From Kalaharituber pfeilii (lineage: Eukaryota; Ascomycota; Pezizomycetes; Pezizales; Pezizaceae), in contig WHUZ01000012.1 of the NCBI GenBank assembly GCA_015179045.1, positions 682,001-746,000 of the forward strand: a stretch of DNA of 64,000 nucleotides, written 5' to 3'. Numbering within the stretch: position 1 is the first letter of the stretch; every line of letters begins with the position of its first letter. The notes below the pieces were generated by a model, which worked only from the letters and a program-made list of their open reading frames with translations, made no database searches and was not told the DNA's origin. This document shows, piece after piece, positions 38,671 through 50,166 of this stretch. Position numbers and translations under genes: made by a program.

Positions 38671-39769
38671 ATGGTCTCACGATCGTTGCGGCGTTCCAAC
38701 CCTATAATGCTCGTACTTACTTTAATGCTGGTACTGGGCTTCATGCTGTTCATCTTGACACCTGATAAATCGGATATCGCGCCTAAGAAGACGGTACCGC
38801 CGACGAAAAATCGCAAACCGCCGCCAGTATTGCGCTATCACATGAACGGGCTGAAAGCAACAAAGGATCCAGTGGGGAACAAGGAGAAGGTCATCATTCT
38901 TACACCGTTAGCCAGGTTCTATGACGAGTATTGGCAAAACCTCTTGAAACTTACCTACCCGCGAGAACTCACTGAACTGGGTTTTATTATTCCAAAAGGC
39001 CGTGAAGGAAACCTGGCTCTCTCCAAACTTCAAGATGCAGTGCACAAGGTGCAAACTGGGAAAAAGAAGGAGCAATTTGCCAAGGTCACCATATTAAGAC
39101 AGGACTTCGATTCTCCAATTTCGCAGAACGAGAAAGATAGACATGAACTGTCGGCACAGAAATCTAGGCGCGCAGCAATGTCACGAGCTAGGAATAGTCT
39201 ACTGTTCAGTGTCCTCCGCCCAGATATTTCATGGGTGCTCTGGCTCGACGGAGATATAGTTGAGACACCTCCAACTCTTATCCAGGATCTCGCATCACAT
39301 GATAAAGCACTTATCGTACCAAATTGTTACCAGAGATACAAGGAAAAAGGTGTATCCAAGATAAGACCATATGATTACAATTCATGGCACGATTCCAAAG
39401 AGGCATTGAAGCTGGCAGAAACTATGGGGAAGGATGAAATTTTACTTGAAGGATATCATGAAATGGCCACATATAGGTATCTGATGACGGCTGAGTATGA
39501 CCCAAAAGGAGATAAACATGCAGAGACTCCTTTGGACGGAGTAGGAGGAACTGCTCTGCTGGTGAAGGCGGAGGTGCATCGAGATGGCGCAATGTTCCCA
39601 CCATTCCCATTCTATCACCTTATCGAGTCTGAAGGGTTTGCAAAGATGGCAAGGAGGTTAGGATATCAACCTTATGGGCTTCCTAATTACTTGGTATAGC
39701 CCTCTTCTTCCGAATTACGCCTAGTAGTCTACTAATGATCACCGTTAGATCTATCACTATAATGAGTAA
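38671..39769 (+). CDS. Anp1-type alpha-1,6-mannosyltransferase (GT62)
   Basis: Golgi mannan polymerase subunit (Anp1/Van1/Mnn9 family, GT62) that elongates cell-wall mannan on N-glycans. Exons: 38671-39693 and 39749-39769, giving 347 aa. It is a type II membrane protein: a short basic N-terminus, a membrane anchor at about residues 13-30, then the lumenal catalytic domain. Family features: KEKVIILTPLARFYDEYW, SRARNSLLFSVL, WVLWLDGDIVETPP with the metal-binding D193-x-D195, GVGGTALLVKAEVHRDGAMF, FPFYHLIESEGFAKMARRLG. The first ORF stops right after GLPNYLV, but a GT-AG intron at 39694-39748 restores the invariant ending NYLIYHYNE. The start is taken as the ATG nearest the membrane anchor. Confidence 0.92.
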
Positions 39770-40482
39770 ATATCGTCATCCTATTGTTACCCTACCTAAT
39801 ACCTTAAATATGTTGGCTGCTCACCTTATTTTGTTCCGCTTTAACGATTGTTATTTTTATCTTTCGTAAACAATGGTGTGTGGGTAGGGGGTTGTCTCTC
39901 AGTTCATTTGTATTTTTCCGTCTTATTGTGCGGTGTAATTTTGGGTCTAAACGTCTCCTGTGTTTTTTTCCTTTATATTGACTTTCGTTCTCTCCCTGAA
40001 GTTTGAAATGTTTCCCTTGTTCGCCTGCACTGGCTCCTGTTTAACTGGATAGAGAAAAGAAGATGGCCTCGCTTGTGAAACAGCGAATTTGCACTACCCA
40101 ACATTAAGGCTTTTCCGAAAAAGTCGGCTTGCCGAGCCTCCCTTTCGGCTCCTCGCTCAAGCGCACTTGTGATTCCGATTTCGGCCCATCCACGTGGGCT
40201 CTATGGGAAACCGGATATTTGTACATACCTTTGATCAGAAATATAGATTACGATGACCTTACACAATGGATACAGATAAATTACAGAGTCATTAGCTCCG
40301 GTTGAGGGTTTTAGTCGGCACGGTGAAGTTTGTTTTATCTGTTGGGATCAATTGATATTCCAACGACATCATCTATTCCGGGCAATAATCCCCTACGGCT
40401 ATATAAGCTGTGTACACAGACCCAGATCTTCTTGAGCCCACAGCCAATTGAGATCATATTTCACACACATACATTTTTGACA
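39770..40482. other. intergenic region / promoter of the 40483 gene
   Basis: The 3' UTR of the Anp1 gene and the upstream region of the next gene, with a TATA box at 40400-40406. No additional gene is seen. Confidence 0.4.
40400..40406 (+). promoter_or_regulatory. TATA box
   Basis: TATATAA in the context GGCTATATAAGC, 77 bp upstream of the chosen ATG at 40483. This spacing is ordinary for a fungal TATA element and argues against the upstream in-frame ATG at 40330 as the real start. Confidence 0.6.
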
Positions 40483-42189
40483 ATGGTGCATCAAATCTCA
40501 CCCGTGAGCATCTTTGCCTCAGAGCAGGTTTACAAGTCTATCCTTCTGATGGATTTCAATATTGACCAGCTGGTCGGCATGCCTGATACAATACGCCCTG
40601 CTCGCTCGGTCACTGCTGTCACTCCTTCCTCAATTCCAAACCCGGTTCCAGAAGGGCAACAGGTTCTTCAGCTGCCCAAGACAGGAGATTGCATTGAAGT
40701 CTGTGGTGCCAATGACTGTGACTACCTGGTTGCCATGCCCGGGCTCGGGGACCATGGCCTCAGTTTATCTGAGAAAGTAGCTAAGGACATCCTAAGTGAC
40801 ACAGACGACTTTTCCACGCAAAGGGCTTCGTGGGAGCCTGTCGCGCAGAGCAAATGTGAGGAGAAGAAGACCCTCCATAAGAGGCAATGGTACCCATCCT
40901 ATGGTCCACAGGAATATGGACCGTACAGTGGCCCCCAAGAATCCCAATGTACGTATGAAGATGGGTTCCTCCCTCCGCCTTATCCAGCCCAGCATCAGTA
41001 CACTCAGGCTCCGCTCGAGTATCCCAGCAGCCCAAACGGGCCACAAACTGAACGGTCAAACAAGAACATCAAAATCTCCAATGAGAACAGTGGAAACCTC
41101 AATGAAAAGGAATCTGAGAAGCCTGTGGGGCACAATTTCTCTACCCTGACAGACCGACCCCGCGGGACAGTTTGTCCGTCGTCTCCTGCAAATAAGAAAT
41201 CTCCATCGACAAAGCAAAATGTAAATAAGGGAGCAACACGACGATTCCCGATTGAATCCGGAGCCAAAAATGGACCTACTCAGACTAGTCGGACTGAATC
41301 TTACAGCCTTGATCCAGCGATTTCCTTCACTACTGCAAAGCAGCCTCAAGGCCGGCCCCAAGAGGTTATTGCTCCTCATCGTGTCCCTGATGACAACTAT
41401 GAACGTGGATACATCCAGCAGCCCGCTGCTGCTGCTGCTGCTGCTCCTAATCAACCCCAAGTAGCCGTTGAAGATCCATCTGCACCCCGCATCACGAAGA
41501 TTGAAAATCCCGATGGGTCTATTGAATATTCCTTTGGCGTCACTTCTGGTGAATTCAAAGTTTATAACGAAGGAGACCCTGTAAAACGACCTGGACAGAA
41601 GGAGAAGAGCGCAATTTCAGACCTCAAGGCATCTTTGGGCATTGATGATGATATCAGCCAATCTGGGTGGACTCGAAAGGTCAAGCGTGCCCTTGCACCT
41701 GACAATAAGCCAACTGCCAGGAAAATTAGTGAAGCTACTGTTGAAGGCGATCTTCTACCATCAGGAAGCCCTGGCAGCCGCAGAGATCCTGCACAAAAGG
41801 CAGATTTTATGAATGGCGGCGGAGTCCCCATCAGGAAACAAGCTCCTAAGCACGCTCCCAAGTCGGCTCCCAAGCCACATCAACCTCCACAGTCCCAAAA
41901 GCCAGAACCAGAGCAAGGTTCCGAAGAGGCAGATGAACAGGCAATTCTTGATCAGAAAAAGGTGGAGGCTGATAGGCTTAGAAGGCTGAGCTTGAAACAA
42001 TTCTACAAACAGATGGCGAGTCAGGGAGATGAAATTGAGGTGTCCAGGGACAAGTGGGCCGAGGAGAAGATCACTGAGGAAAGTGAGAGAATAGCGGCAG
42101 AGAATGCCCAGAAGAAGAGAGAGGAGAGGGCAAGACAGATGGCGGGAAAAGACTTGAAGGCACCAAAGGAACCAAAGAATTGGGCCTAA
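40483..42189 (+). CDS. hypothetical protein, largely disordered
   Basis: I do not recognise this 568-aa protein. It is one uninterrupted ORF. The N-terminal 110 residues look ordered and hold two nearby Cys (GDCIEVCGANDCDYL) and a LVAMPGLGDHGLSLSEK stretch. Residues about 125-370 are rich in Pro, Gln, Ser and Asn, with a run of eight Ala. A conserved-looking segment, ITKIENPDGSIEYSFGV then TSGEFKVYNEGDPVKRPGQK, sits near residues 385-420. The C-terminal 90 residues are charged and helical (DEQAILDQKKVEADRLRRLS through ERARQMAGKDLKAPK). No signal peptide or membrane segment is evident. The start at 40483 is preferred to the in-frame 40330 ATG because of the TATA box between them. Function unknown. 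Confidence 0.7.
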   Translation: MVHQISPVSIFASEQVYKSILLMDFNIDQLVGMPDTIRPARSVTAVTPSSIPNPVPEGQQVLQLPKTGDCIEVCGANDCDYLVAMPGLGDHGLSLSEKVAKDILSDTDDFSTQRASWEPVAQSKCEEKKTLHKRQWYPSYGPQEYGPYSGPQESQCTYEDGFLPPPYPAQHQYTQAPLEYPSSPNGPQTERSNKNIKISNENSGNLNEKESEKPVGHNFSTLTDRPRGTVCPSSPANKKSPSTKQNVNKGATRRFPIESGAKNGPTQTSRTESYSLDPAISFTTAKQPQGRPQEVIAPHRVPDDNYERGYIQQPAAAAAAAPNQPQVAVEDPSAPRITKIENPDGSIEYSFGVTSGEFKVYNEGDPVKRPGQKEKSAISDLKASLGIDDDISQSGWTRKVKRALAPDNKPTARKISEATVEGDLLPSGSPGSRRDPAQKADFMNGGGVPIRKQAPKHAPKSAPKPHQPPQSQKPEPEQGSEEADEQAILDQKKVEADRLRRLSLKQFYKQMASQGDEIEVSRDKWAEEKITEESERIAAENAQKKREERARQMAGKDLKAPKEPKNWA

Positions 42190-42930
42190 GTTGCTGCAGC
42201 TTAAGTTCAAATGAGAGAAACTAAGTCAAGAACATGATTGTGGTGATAAATAGGAGAAAGTAATTCTAGTAACAAAACTTAGTTCAAGAGCACCCGTTTT
42301 GTAGGAGTATCACTTCCGCGGGTTACGAAATGAAATTTTTTTTCCCTATTTCTACCTCCAAATGATTACTGAGCCCTGGCAGCATTGTGCTGGGACGGGA
42401 CAGTGGAAGAATTAACAAAACAGCTAAGTAGATCCAAAATTCTTAACATATTCAGCCTAGAGATTGCCAAGGCGGGATATTTTAGTATTGTGCTAGTCTG
42501 TCACGCGAACAGTCACATACATACAAGGTCAGAGGCCATGGAGGGCACTGATAGGTGTCTCCGGGTGCTTGGCAGCTCTGTGCCGGGGGCTGCGCAGCCC
42601 CAGCGCAGCACACAGCGCGCCCCGATCCCTGCCCACGCGCCTCCAAGGCTGCCGTTCATCGAACGCACCAACCATTCACGCGTCAACCACCCCCACATAC
42701 ATATTTCTCAGCTGGCCGCTGCCTCTGCTACGGTAGATCCTGCCCATTGAAACGCCATCTCTAACGCCAGCCTCCCTCCTCGGTGCGCTAGCAAGCCTTG
42801 CAAAACCTCTCCACTCGCCTGCGCACGCCTGCGCACGCCTGCCCACGCCTGCCTACAGCACTCCCATTATCCCTCCCCTCCCAACACACACACATCCCGC
42901 TCAGCCCTCTTCGCCGCTCGCCATATCGCA
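42190..42930. other. intergenic region / promoter of SSR4
   Basis: The 3' UTR of the hypothetical gene and the upstream region of SSR4. It carries a GC-rich tandem repeat at about 42820-42856 (units like CTGCGCACGC). No gene is supported. Confidence 0.4.
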
Positions 42931-45462
42931 ATGGCGGATCCCGCATCACAAGTCGCTCCCCCACTACTCACTCACCTACATTGCGTCTCAAAGACACCAT
43001 ATCCGCCATTAGCAAGTATCACTGTCGAGATGATAGGAGAGATGCTCCTCAAGGCTCCCCAAACTGCACAACAGTATCCGTTTACCTGGACAATGCTGGA
43101 TACTCCTCCCGAAGGCAGTCTATTCTTGGTTTGGGTACCGCCAATGCTCAATGGTGGGTGTGCATCGGATGGGTTTGTGTGGGTCGATCCGGACCAGGGT
43201 TATAGCATGGAGACGCCAAAGGGTTATGTGAGTTGGACTCGTCTTGCCGTTTGTTTTGTGAGATACGATATGGACAACATTTGAGAATTAAAGTTATGAG
43301 ATCTTTTACCGTTGATTTGCTCCAACGGTCAAATCTCAGACTCCGCTACTGCAACTTACCCTTGAGACCCAATTGCAATTGTCCCAAGCCGAAACAATGC
43401 ACAGCTAGAGATAAACGAGATAATTACCCATACGGAAAGCTCCACGATGATTTTGAGCCTCAGCGCAGCTCACCAGGTGCTTTGAGATGGCGGCTAACAG
43501 ATAAAGTGGTTGCTTTTAGACTATTGAAATGGTACAAACCAAATCAGGATTTATTCCAGGGCAGGAAAGTCACACCCTTCACACTCGCCGCCGATATCGC
43601 ATGCTTGCCGGCCCTAAAGCCCCTGCGAACGCTCCTGCGCCCAATCCAAACCTTTGGCTGTTTCACTATATACGTGCCGATAGAGCTAATCAGATACCTG
43701 TTGCAAATATCCCTCTCGGTGCCGCCAACATTACTCAAACACAGAATACCAGACGCCATATAGCAAGTTTACAGCAGCAGGGCCTCATCAGCCAGAAGGA
43801 GTTTTTTCTACACGACCCAAGCACCTGGCCTAGTGTAACGTTTGTACTCAACCAACAAATGCCTGCGGGAAAGCAACAAGGAAACGTGCGCGGAGGAATG
43901 GCAATGGACCCCCGCCGGGGATACCCTCCAAATGCTCCAGCACCCCCCTCTGCAAAACGGCAAAAGCTGCCCCACCAGACTGCCCCACAAACTGGACCGT
44001 CTCCAATGTCTCATCAGCCATCAATGAATTCAGCCGCTGTAGCAGCAGGTCTTCACGACCCACCCCTAACAATTGATGAGGAGGAAGATACTAGTAGGGG
44101 CGATATGCTGGATCACCTTACCCCTAGGGAGATTGCTCAAGTTAGATACACACAACATCATGAGTGGATGGAAGAGGTTCTTGGTTCGGTATACCCAATT
44201 TCCAAAATTAGGCCTGTAGACCTTGGACTTGGGCTTCGTGGGGAGCTTGAAGAGATCACGCGCGGTCTCTTTGACCCTCCAACTTTCCCGCTCGCAAGCG
44301 GTAGTGGCCGGAAACCGACCTCCAATATGTCTGTACCGGATAGTACAGATGACCATGAGGGCTCTGGTGACAAAGAACATGATGAAGGTGACGACAGTAT
44401 GGATCCTGCTATGGTCGAGGAGTTCACTAGGCGTGCCGAGGCTAAAATTAGGGAAATTGAGGCGGAAATGGAGCGGATGAGGGCTGTGCACCAGCAGCGC
44501 CTGGCTAAAATTCAGAAAACGGGGATTATTAAGGATGCTGAGAGAAAGCTGTGCACAGGAATTGACTTTAACATGTTTGGGACTGTGGATCCTGTGGCTG
44601 AAGAAAGCGTAAGAGGAGTGTCTGTAGGGGGGAGGAGCGATCCCTTAATGCAAGCACCAGCCCTGCACCGGCCACCATCACTGACGATGAAATTGTAGCA
44701 ATTGTTGAGAAGTCACTAGGGAAGAAGATTGTGCCCCGAGATATGGTTATTAGGTGGGACCTTGAGACTGGCAACGAGATTGCTGGCATGGCGGATCTGT
44801 TCCAAGAAGATAAAGACGAAATAATGGGCAATACTGGAATTGGTGCCGATGCAAGTGCTGCTACTGCTAGTATTTCAGGAGCCGGAAGTGATGCCAATCA
44901 ACATACGCAAGAAGAAGGCTCGTCCCAGAATAATAATGATAATGGCAGCCACAACAATATTGCTACACTTTCAAACGCGGAATTAGATGTGAACATGGAC
45001 AATGACACTCTCATGGATGAACCATCAAACTTTGCGGATGCATTTGACACGCGTGATCTTGACGATGAAGATGACAACAAAGGAGCAACTCCCGATATAA
45101 TTATACCCCCTCACCAGCCGGTCCCCTCTTTACTTCAGCACTCAATCGCCTCTACGTCAACTCCTCCCGTAGGACTCCCATCTCCTTCCCCACAGCCAGG
45201 TGCGCTTACTCCTGGAAACACAACAACAATTCCAGGATTGGCGCCATCGCCTACCTCCGGTTCATCGCTTTTCCGCGCTGGTCCTACTTCAGATCAGTCG
45301 AATCCAAGCCCTAATGCAGGTACTTCCCCTAATACGCTCCCCTTATTTGCGCCACATGTGGGTAAGGCGATAGCAAATGGTAATATTACTTATACAGGAA
45401 TTCCAGGCTTGGGGGTGGATTTACAGCAACAGCCCCATGGTGATGTTGGGAACCAGATATAG
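42931..45462 (+). CDS. SWI/SNF and RSC complex subunit Ssr4 (DUF1750), with apparent frameshift
   Basis: Fungal chromatin-remodelling subunit. Exon 1 42931-43227 (99 codons) ends TPKGY; an unusually long intron of 292 bp (43228-43519) leads into exon 2, which begins TIEMVQTKSGFIPGQESH. The N-terminal DUF1750 domain is clear (FTWTMLDTPPEGSLFLVW, GCASDGFVWVDPDQGYSM, QKEFFLHDPSTWPSVTF). A Glu-rich coiled coil follows (EEFTRRAEAKIREIEAEMER). The frame stops at 44698, but the conserved continuation DDEIVAIVEKSLGKKIVPRD and an acidic/Pro-rich tail read on in another frame to 45462. The switch falls in the region of a G6 run at 44627-44632; one extra G would restore a frame of about 746 aa. No ordinary intron resolves it. 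It could be an assembly error, a real mutation, or a shorter isoform. Confidence 0.85.
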
Positions 45463-46655
45463 GAGATCCGAGATTCCAATGACGGTTATTCCTGGAGTGC
45501 TTTGTTCGACACGGATGATTACGATGACTGGTGGATGCCCGGGCTGACTCAGTAGAAGCAAGCATTGACGTATGTGTTTATCGTGGACATGACCTGTGTA
45601 GTGGACACGGTGAGGATAGATTCTACTTGAGATTCACTTGTACTTATATCAAGCCTTACTTTTTTTTAAAAAAAGGTATATATGCATCAGAGGAACGTAC
45701 GACGGATAATGCATTGAATTCGACTTCCTTTTCTTCAAAAAGCTACTACTTAATGTACCGAAGACTTTATACCCAGGAATAGTAATATTGTTGGATTTTA
45801 CTTCTCAAGTTACTGCCCCTCGTGTCCGGATTATTGCTCCAAAGATGTCCGCTCGTGTAAGTCTCTCTTACCAGAAGACACGAGAGGAAGGCATGCGGTC
45901 GGAGATGACTGGGAGACGATCGCTCATCTGACTGGAACGATTGCCTGTATAGGTACTTGATGTAAGTTTTGTGCTTGCTTATGTACTCGCTCATTCAGAA
46001 AGTATTGGAACGGCGGACTAGCGTAATCCATCTGCCACAGAGCATTCAGTAAGTATGATAGAAAATCTATGGAGAGTTCAAAATGCAATTTGAAAAAACA
46101 TTAAGTTTATGGAATAACTAAGGTACATACCTGTACCAGTCTCAAACTAGACTTGCTGACCTCTAGTGTCATCTTACATACCAATACCTCTACAACAGCG
46201 CAGCAGCTGTGCCACTCATCACTGTATACAGAAATTTGTCACAGGGTGTCTTGTTTGCAGTATTTTAGCAATCCATCATCTTTCCTGTCCTTCAGGTTAT
46301 GCTTCAAATTCTCAAACGCGCTATATTGGTGTCGCATAATATACTAGTGCCACCCTGTACTCGTACATAATAGAATAACTGCCACTTTGGTTATTTCCAT
46401 TGGACTTACAATTAGAACTCATATAGTTAACATAATTCATGACAATAATGCAGTGAATTCGCGCAATTTACTATTTCCGTAGTTGTTAAATGGACTACGC
46501 GAGTCTTGAGGTTGCAACCTGATAGGTCTGATCGGCATGGACAGGGTTAAAAACGGTTAACTTCCGGCACAGAATTCATGCATGTCTCGCCCGCCCAAGG
46601 GATAATTATTGAAAAAAGCTTATGGGGTGGTACAGTATGTACTAGTACTCGCTGG

Positions 46656-46785
46656 TATTGCAACGCTGCATAAACTGTATGCGCTATTCGCTCTTTGGAA
46701 TAGGGTAAATTCATGCCACTTCGCACTATTCCAAAAGGCGAATAGCGCATACGTTTTATGCAGCGTTCCAATACTTTCCGAACCA
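46656..46785. repeat. long hairpin repeat (foldback element)
   Basis: Left arm about 46656-46705 and right arm about 46729-46785 are near-perfect reverse complements (about 48 bp, few mismatches), sharing AACGCTGCATAAA, GTATGCGCTATTCGC and TTTGGAATAG, around a loop of about 22 bp. The outer motif AGTATTGGAACG recurs in direct orientation at about 46001-46012, so it is a dispersed terminus. Likely a foldback MITE. Confidence 0.6.
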
Positions 46786-46874
46786 GTTCAAGTCGGGATG
46801 CAAGAAGCCAGTAAGCTTTGGGATGGTTTCACAAAAGTACATACAGCATACCCTTGCTATATACCGGGCCCCGC

Positions 46875-47411
46875 TATCTCTTGGGCGGGTGAAACTTCGC
46901 TAAATTCGATGCACTAGTTTCACTATGTGGCGTCCAGCTAAGAGGGTCTGTGTACTATCAAATTCCTGACCTCAAGCAATGGCCAGTGCGTATATCTCAG
47001 GCACGGGAACAGCGCACATCTATTTAATGTCCTTGTATCTACTAGAACGTTCTCGAAGTTATTTATTACAGTACTTGAAAGGAAGGTCAATGCACTTGTA
47101 GCGAGATATTAAATACTATCATGAATGTATGCAGCCGCTGGTAGAGTAGACATAGCTAAAGCATACTCGAGCAGCGAGCTATAAAGTACTACCATAGAAT
47201 AACAATAGCATAACTATTAGATCATGTAGTTTGTCCTAGCAGTCAATATAATATGGACTTATACAGTCTCATCAGTCCCGTAGTAGGCGAGTGCAATCGC
47301 ACAAGTAAATGTGTACGTTGCAAATTTGATATGATTGATCGGCATGACAAGGACTAAAAGTAGTGAAACTAGTGCATCGAATTTAGCGAAGTTTCACCCG
47401 CCCAAGAGATA
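46875..47411. mobile_element. TIR element with perfect 49-bp inverted repeats
   Basis: 46875-46923 and 47363-47411 are perfect 49-bp reverse complements, starting TATCTCTTGGGCGGGTGAAA. The terminus also folds on itself (GTGAAACT with AGTTTCAC). A diverged copy of the same terminus, with GATCGGCATG and CGCCCGCCCAAGGGATA, lies at about 46530-46606. No coding sequence; the superfamily is unassigned. Confidence 0.65.
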
Positions 47412-48145
47412 CCGGAAACCTTGCTGTACCAGATGGCGTCTGCCTGCGACAACCGTTTCCCATACAAATAATCGACCCTTGGGGGCGCGAAATTGTGACA
47501 AGGCTGCCAGGTCAAAACGCAAGAATTCAAACCGCTTCCGGCTTAAGCAGTGATGGTTTTGGGTGTAACTTCACTCAATCTGTGCTCAGATTTTGAGTAA
47601 TGAGGTTCCCTGGCCCAATCGGTTCGTGGCCTCGGTGAATTGATCACTAGCAGCCAATTTGTCAGTGTTTTGTGGCCCCAAGGGATATGCATACCAGACG
47701 AAAAATGCCGGATTTTGCAGATCCGGTATAGCAAGAGTAGACAGTATGCTGGCAATTTGGTTATCAGTACCATGTACCCGGTGGGATTGGTGATGGCAAG
47801 GGTTAACGTAGCGTAACATACCTAGAAGGGAGGGAAGTCGCTGGGAATTACATACTGTAGATACAATGATACAGATAATACAGATTTTTCGGGCCCCTGC
47901 AAGTGCGTTACAGGTACATAGTATAGTATGGAGTGGGTAATACAGTGTGGATAAAAGACATGGATATCATAGGGTTGGGATTGGTGACTACTCTCATAAT
48001 GGAAGGACGAAGAGGTGAAGATGTTTTAAGGTGAGTTAAGATCCGAGTTCTCATGGAGTAGAACAGAGGGGCCGGGGTTTGCGTGAGGAACAGACAAGCT
48101 CGCAGTATCAAGAGTATGATGCTACTGGAATAGACACCGGCAGTA

Positions 48146-48899
48146 TGGTGGAGTGCACCTATAAGGGACCACTTAAAGCCACCACGTTTGAAGTGCTACT
48201 ATATTATCAAACCACATCTGATTGAAACCTAAAGGACATTAATACGTACTATTTTGTCTGCTCTACATTTTAATGTCCTCTATCAAAAAAAAAAAAAAAT
48301 TAATGAGTATGTAGAAGCAGATTGAAAAGGAGGCACTTTGTATGGGAGACCTGAAAAATGCAACGTGCCAAGAATGCTAGATCAGTACTAGTACAGGAAA
48401 TCCTTACTATATTTGGAAATGATCTACATATTCCTCTGTCACTACCATAGCGATATGCATGCATAATAGGTAAACATTTATACAAAATGATTGCCATATC
48501 GGAAACAGACTCAAGGCTGCATGGAATTGTCAATCATAATGCTTCGAAGTTATACTCACAATGATCATTAGTATAGCATTTTGCAGCTGCCCCAAAAAAA
48601 ATTCATTAGAGTTTAGCTCACAATAAAACACTGATAGAATAATACCAAATGCCCATGAGCTCCAGGTTGTCCAATCTCTCTATTGTAAAGATGAGATGCC
48701 AAATGTGAGTGTATTGTGGCCGGGGCCTGACGGTGCCAGAAAGCGGACTGAGGCCAACTGGGGAGCCTGTGTCTAGGGTACACCCCCCCCCTTCCCCTCC
48801 CCCCCACCTAACAAAAAAAAAAAAAAAAAAAAAAAATAGGTGTATTAGTCAGCGCGCGACGGAATGTAACAAGTGGTCCCTTATAGGTGCACTCCACCA
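48146..48899. mobile_element. TA-flanked TIR element (Tc1/mariner-type, non-autonomous)
   Basis: Perfect 29-bp terminal inverted repeats 48146-48174 and 48871-48899, starting TGGTGGAGTGCACCTATAAG, immediately flanked by TA on both sides (48144-48145 and 48900-48901). 754 bp, AT-rich interior with homopolymer A runs and no transposase motif. The TA duplication points to the Tc1/mariner superfamily. Confidence 0.75.
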
Positions 48900-50166
48900 T
48901 ACTACAGAGGATTGATGCCCAGACACGGAGATAGATGTTTCGTGAATGTACTCTACAACGTACTGAGTAGAAACTTTGATTAGCATTTCTCAACCCATGA
49001 TGTAACAGCACAGTACTCAACAGCTGGAACGCAGACTATGCATATCATACAGATGAGCCTCGCCCCACGCTCGGAGAGTGCCCTAGGGGCTTGGTATGAG
49101 ACTATCCACAAGCCGTTTTGTACTGTTCTGGGCACGAGAAGATTTTTGTACTAGTAACACTTCCAGAATACAGCTTGGAAAATCGACGCTAAATATGGAT
49201 GCACCCGTGCGCGCATTGGAGGCGCAGAAAATTCTGTACCCAGCCAGGCACGGCCACGGAAAACTCCTGCGGGCCGTTAACTTCGTTGAGAGATGACCGG
49301 ACATCGTCAAACGTCACTGTGCAGCCGGAACAATCTATTGCGCCGAGTCCTCCCGAGTTGTTCCGTTGGGTTGTTGTTCCTTTTGCGTGTGTCAAACCCA
49401 AGGCATTTTAGCAGGGAATTTAGTCGCTAGCGGCATTCAGCCCTATATTGTCTATGGTATCCAGGACTATTCTCGACCGCTTTATCTGAATTGAATCGAT
49501 ACCTAGCTTTGCATTCAGGCAAAGTCGACAAGCGTAAGTGTATCGCAGGAATAGCCCGTTGTATTGACTGTTGAGCTCTCGTCCGGCTATGCCTGCCACA
49601 ACTTGTCTGCTTCTTATCAATGACCATATGATAGGCATGATGACGGTGCATATGCATTCAGGAGTTTGATACCTATTCATAAGAAAAAGAAAAATAAAAC
49701 AAAAAAACTCCCCTTGTGGGTAAGCTGCAGCGGAAGGGCCCGGAGACTCTAGGCTAGGTATCCCGAAAACGAGGTCAATGAATCTGACTGGTCAAAGAAC
49801 TCCAGACCAAGGTGGCGCAGTGAGCCGTAAAGTGTGGTTGGTGAGCGACGTTCCGATGTGAACTATGCATAGCGGACGGAAAACCTAAACTTGCTCCGAG
49901 AACACGCGGATGCTTTCTTTCCTTTTTTTTCTTTTTTCTTTTTTCCTCTCTATTTTTTTTTTTTTTTTTTTATATTTTTATATATATTTTTTTTTCTTTT
50001 TTATATATATCCATCCTCTTGAACCTGCAGCCAAAATACCTGCATACATCGCCCACGGTCTACAAGATTTTCATACAGAGCCTTTCAACCTTGTATAACC
50101 CTATTTCACCTTCATCCTCTGGTACATAGGCTTCTGAACGTTGTACAAATTCTCTCATATATACAC

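Larger units (their letters stand above)
45463..50166. other. gene-poor region with TIR elements and T/A runs
   Basis: 4.7 kb with no protein gene I can support. It contains the inverted-repeat elements at 46656-46785, 46875-47411 and 48146-48899, an A run at about 48284-48299, another at 48811-48836, and T-rich tracts at 49919-50010 just upstream of AOX. Short ORFs here show no family features. Confidence 0.5.

Noticed and set aside
40330..40482. 51-residue N-terminal extension of the hypothetical 568-aa protein
   Set aside because: A TATA box lies within it at 40400-40406, so this stretch is probably promoter and leader.
44609..44698. Intron 44609-44698 in SSR4 with a good branch site and TAG acceptor
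   Set aside because: The donor phase (0) does not fit the frame needed after the acceptor, so it does not join the conserved parts.
49910..50098. Phe-rich ORF upstream of AOX
   Set aside because: Encoded by T-rich promoter tracts; no protein-like composition.
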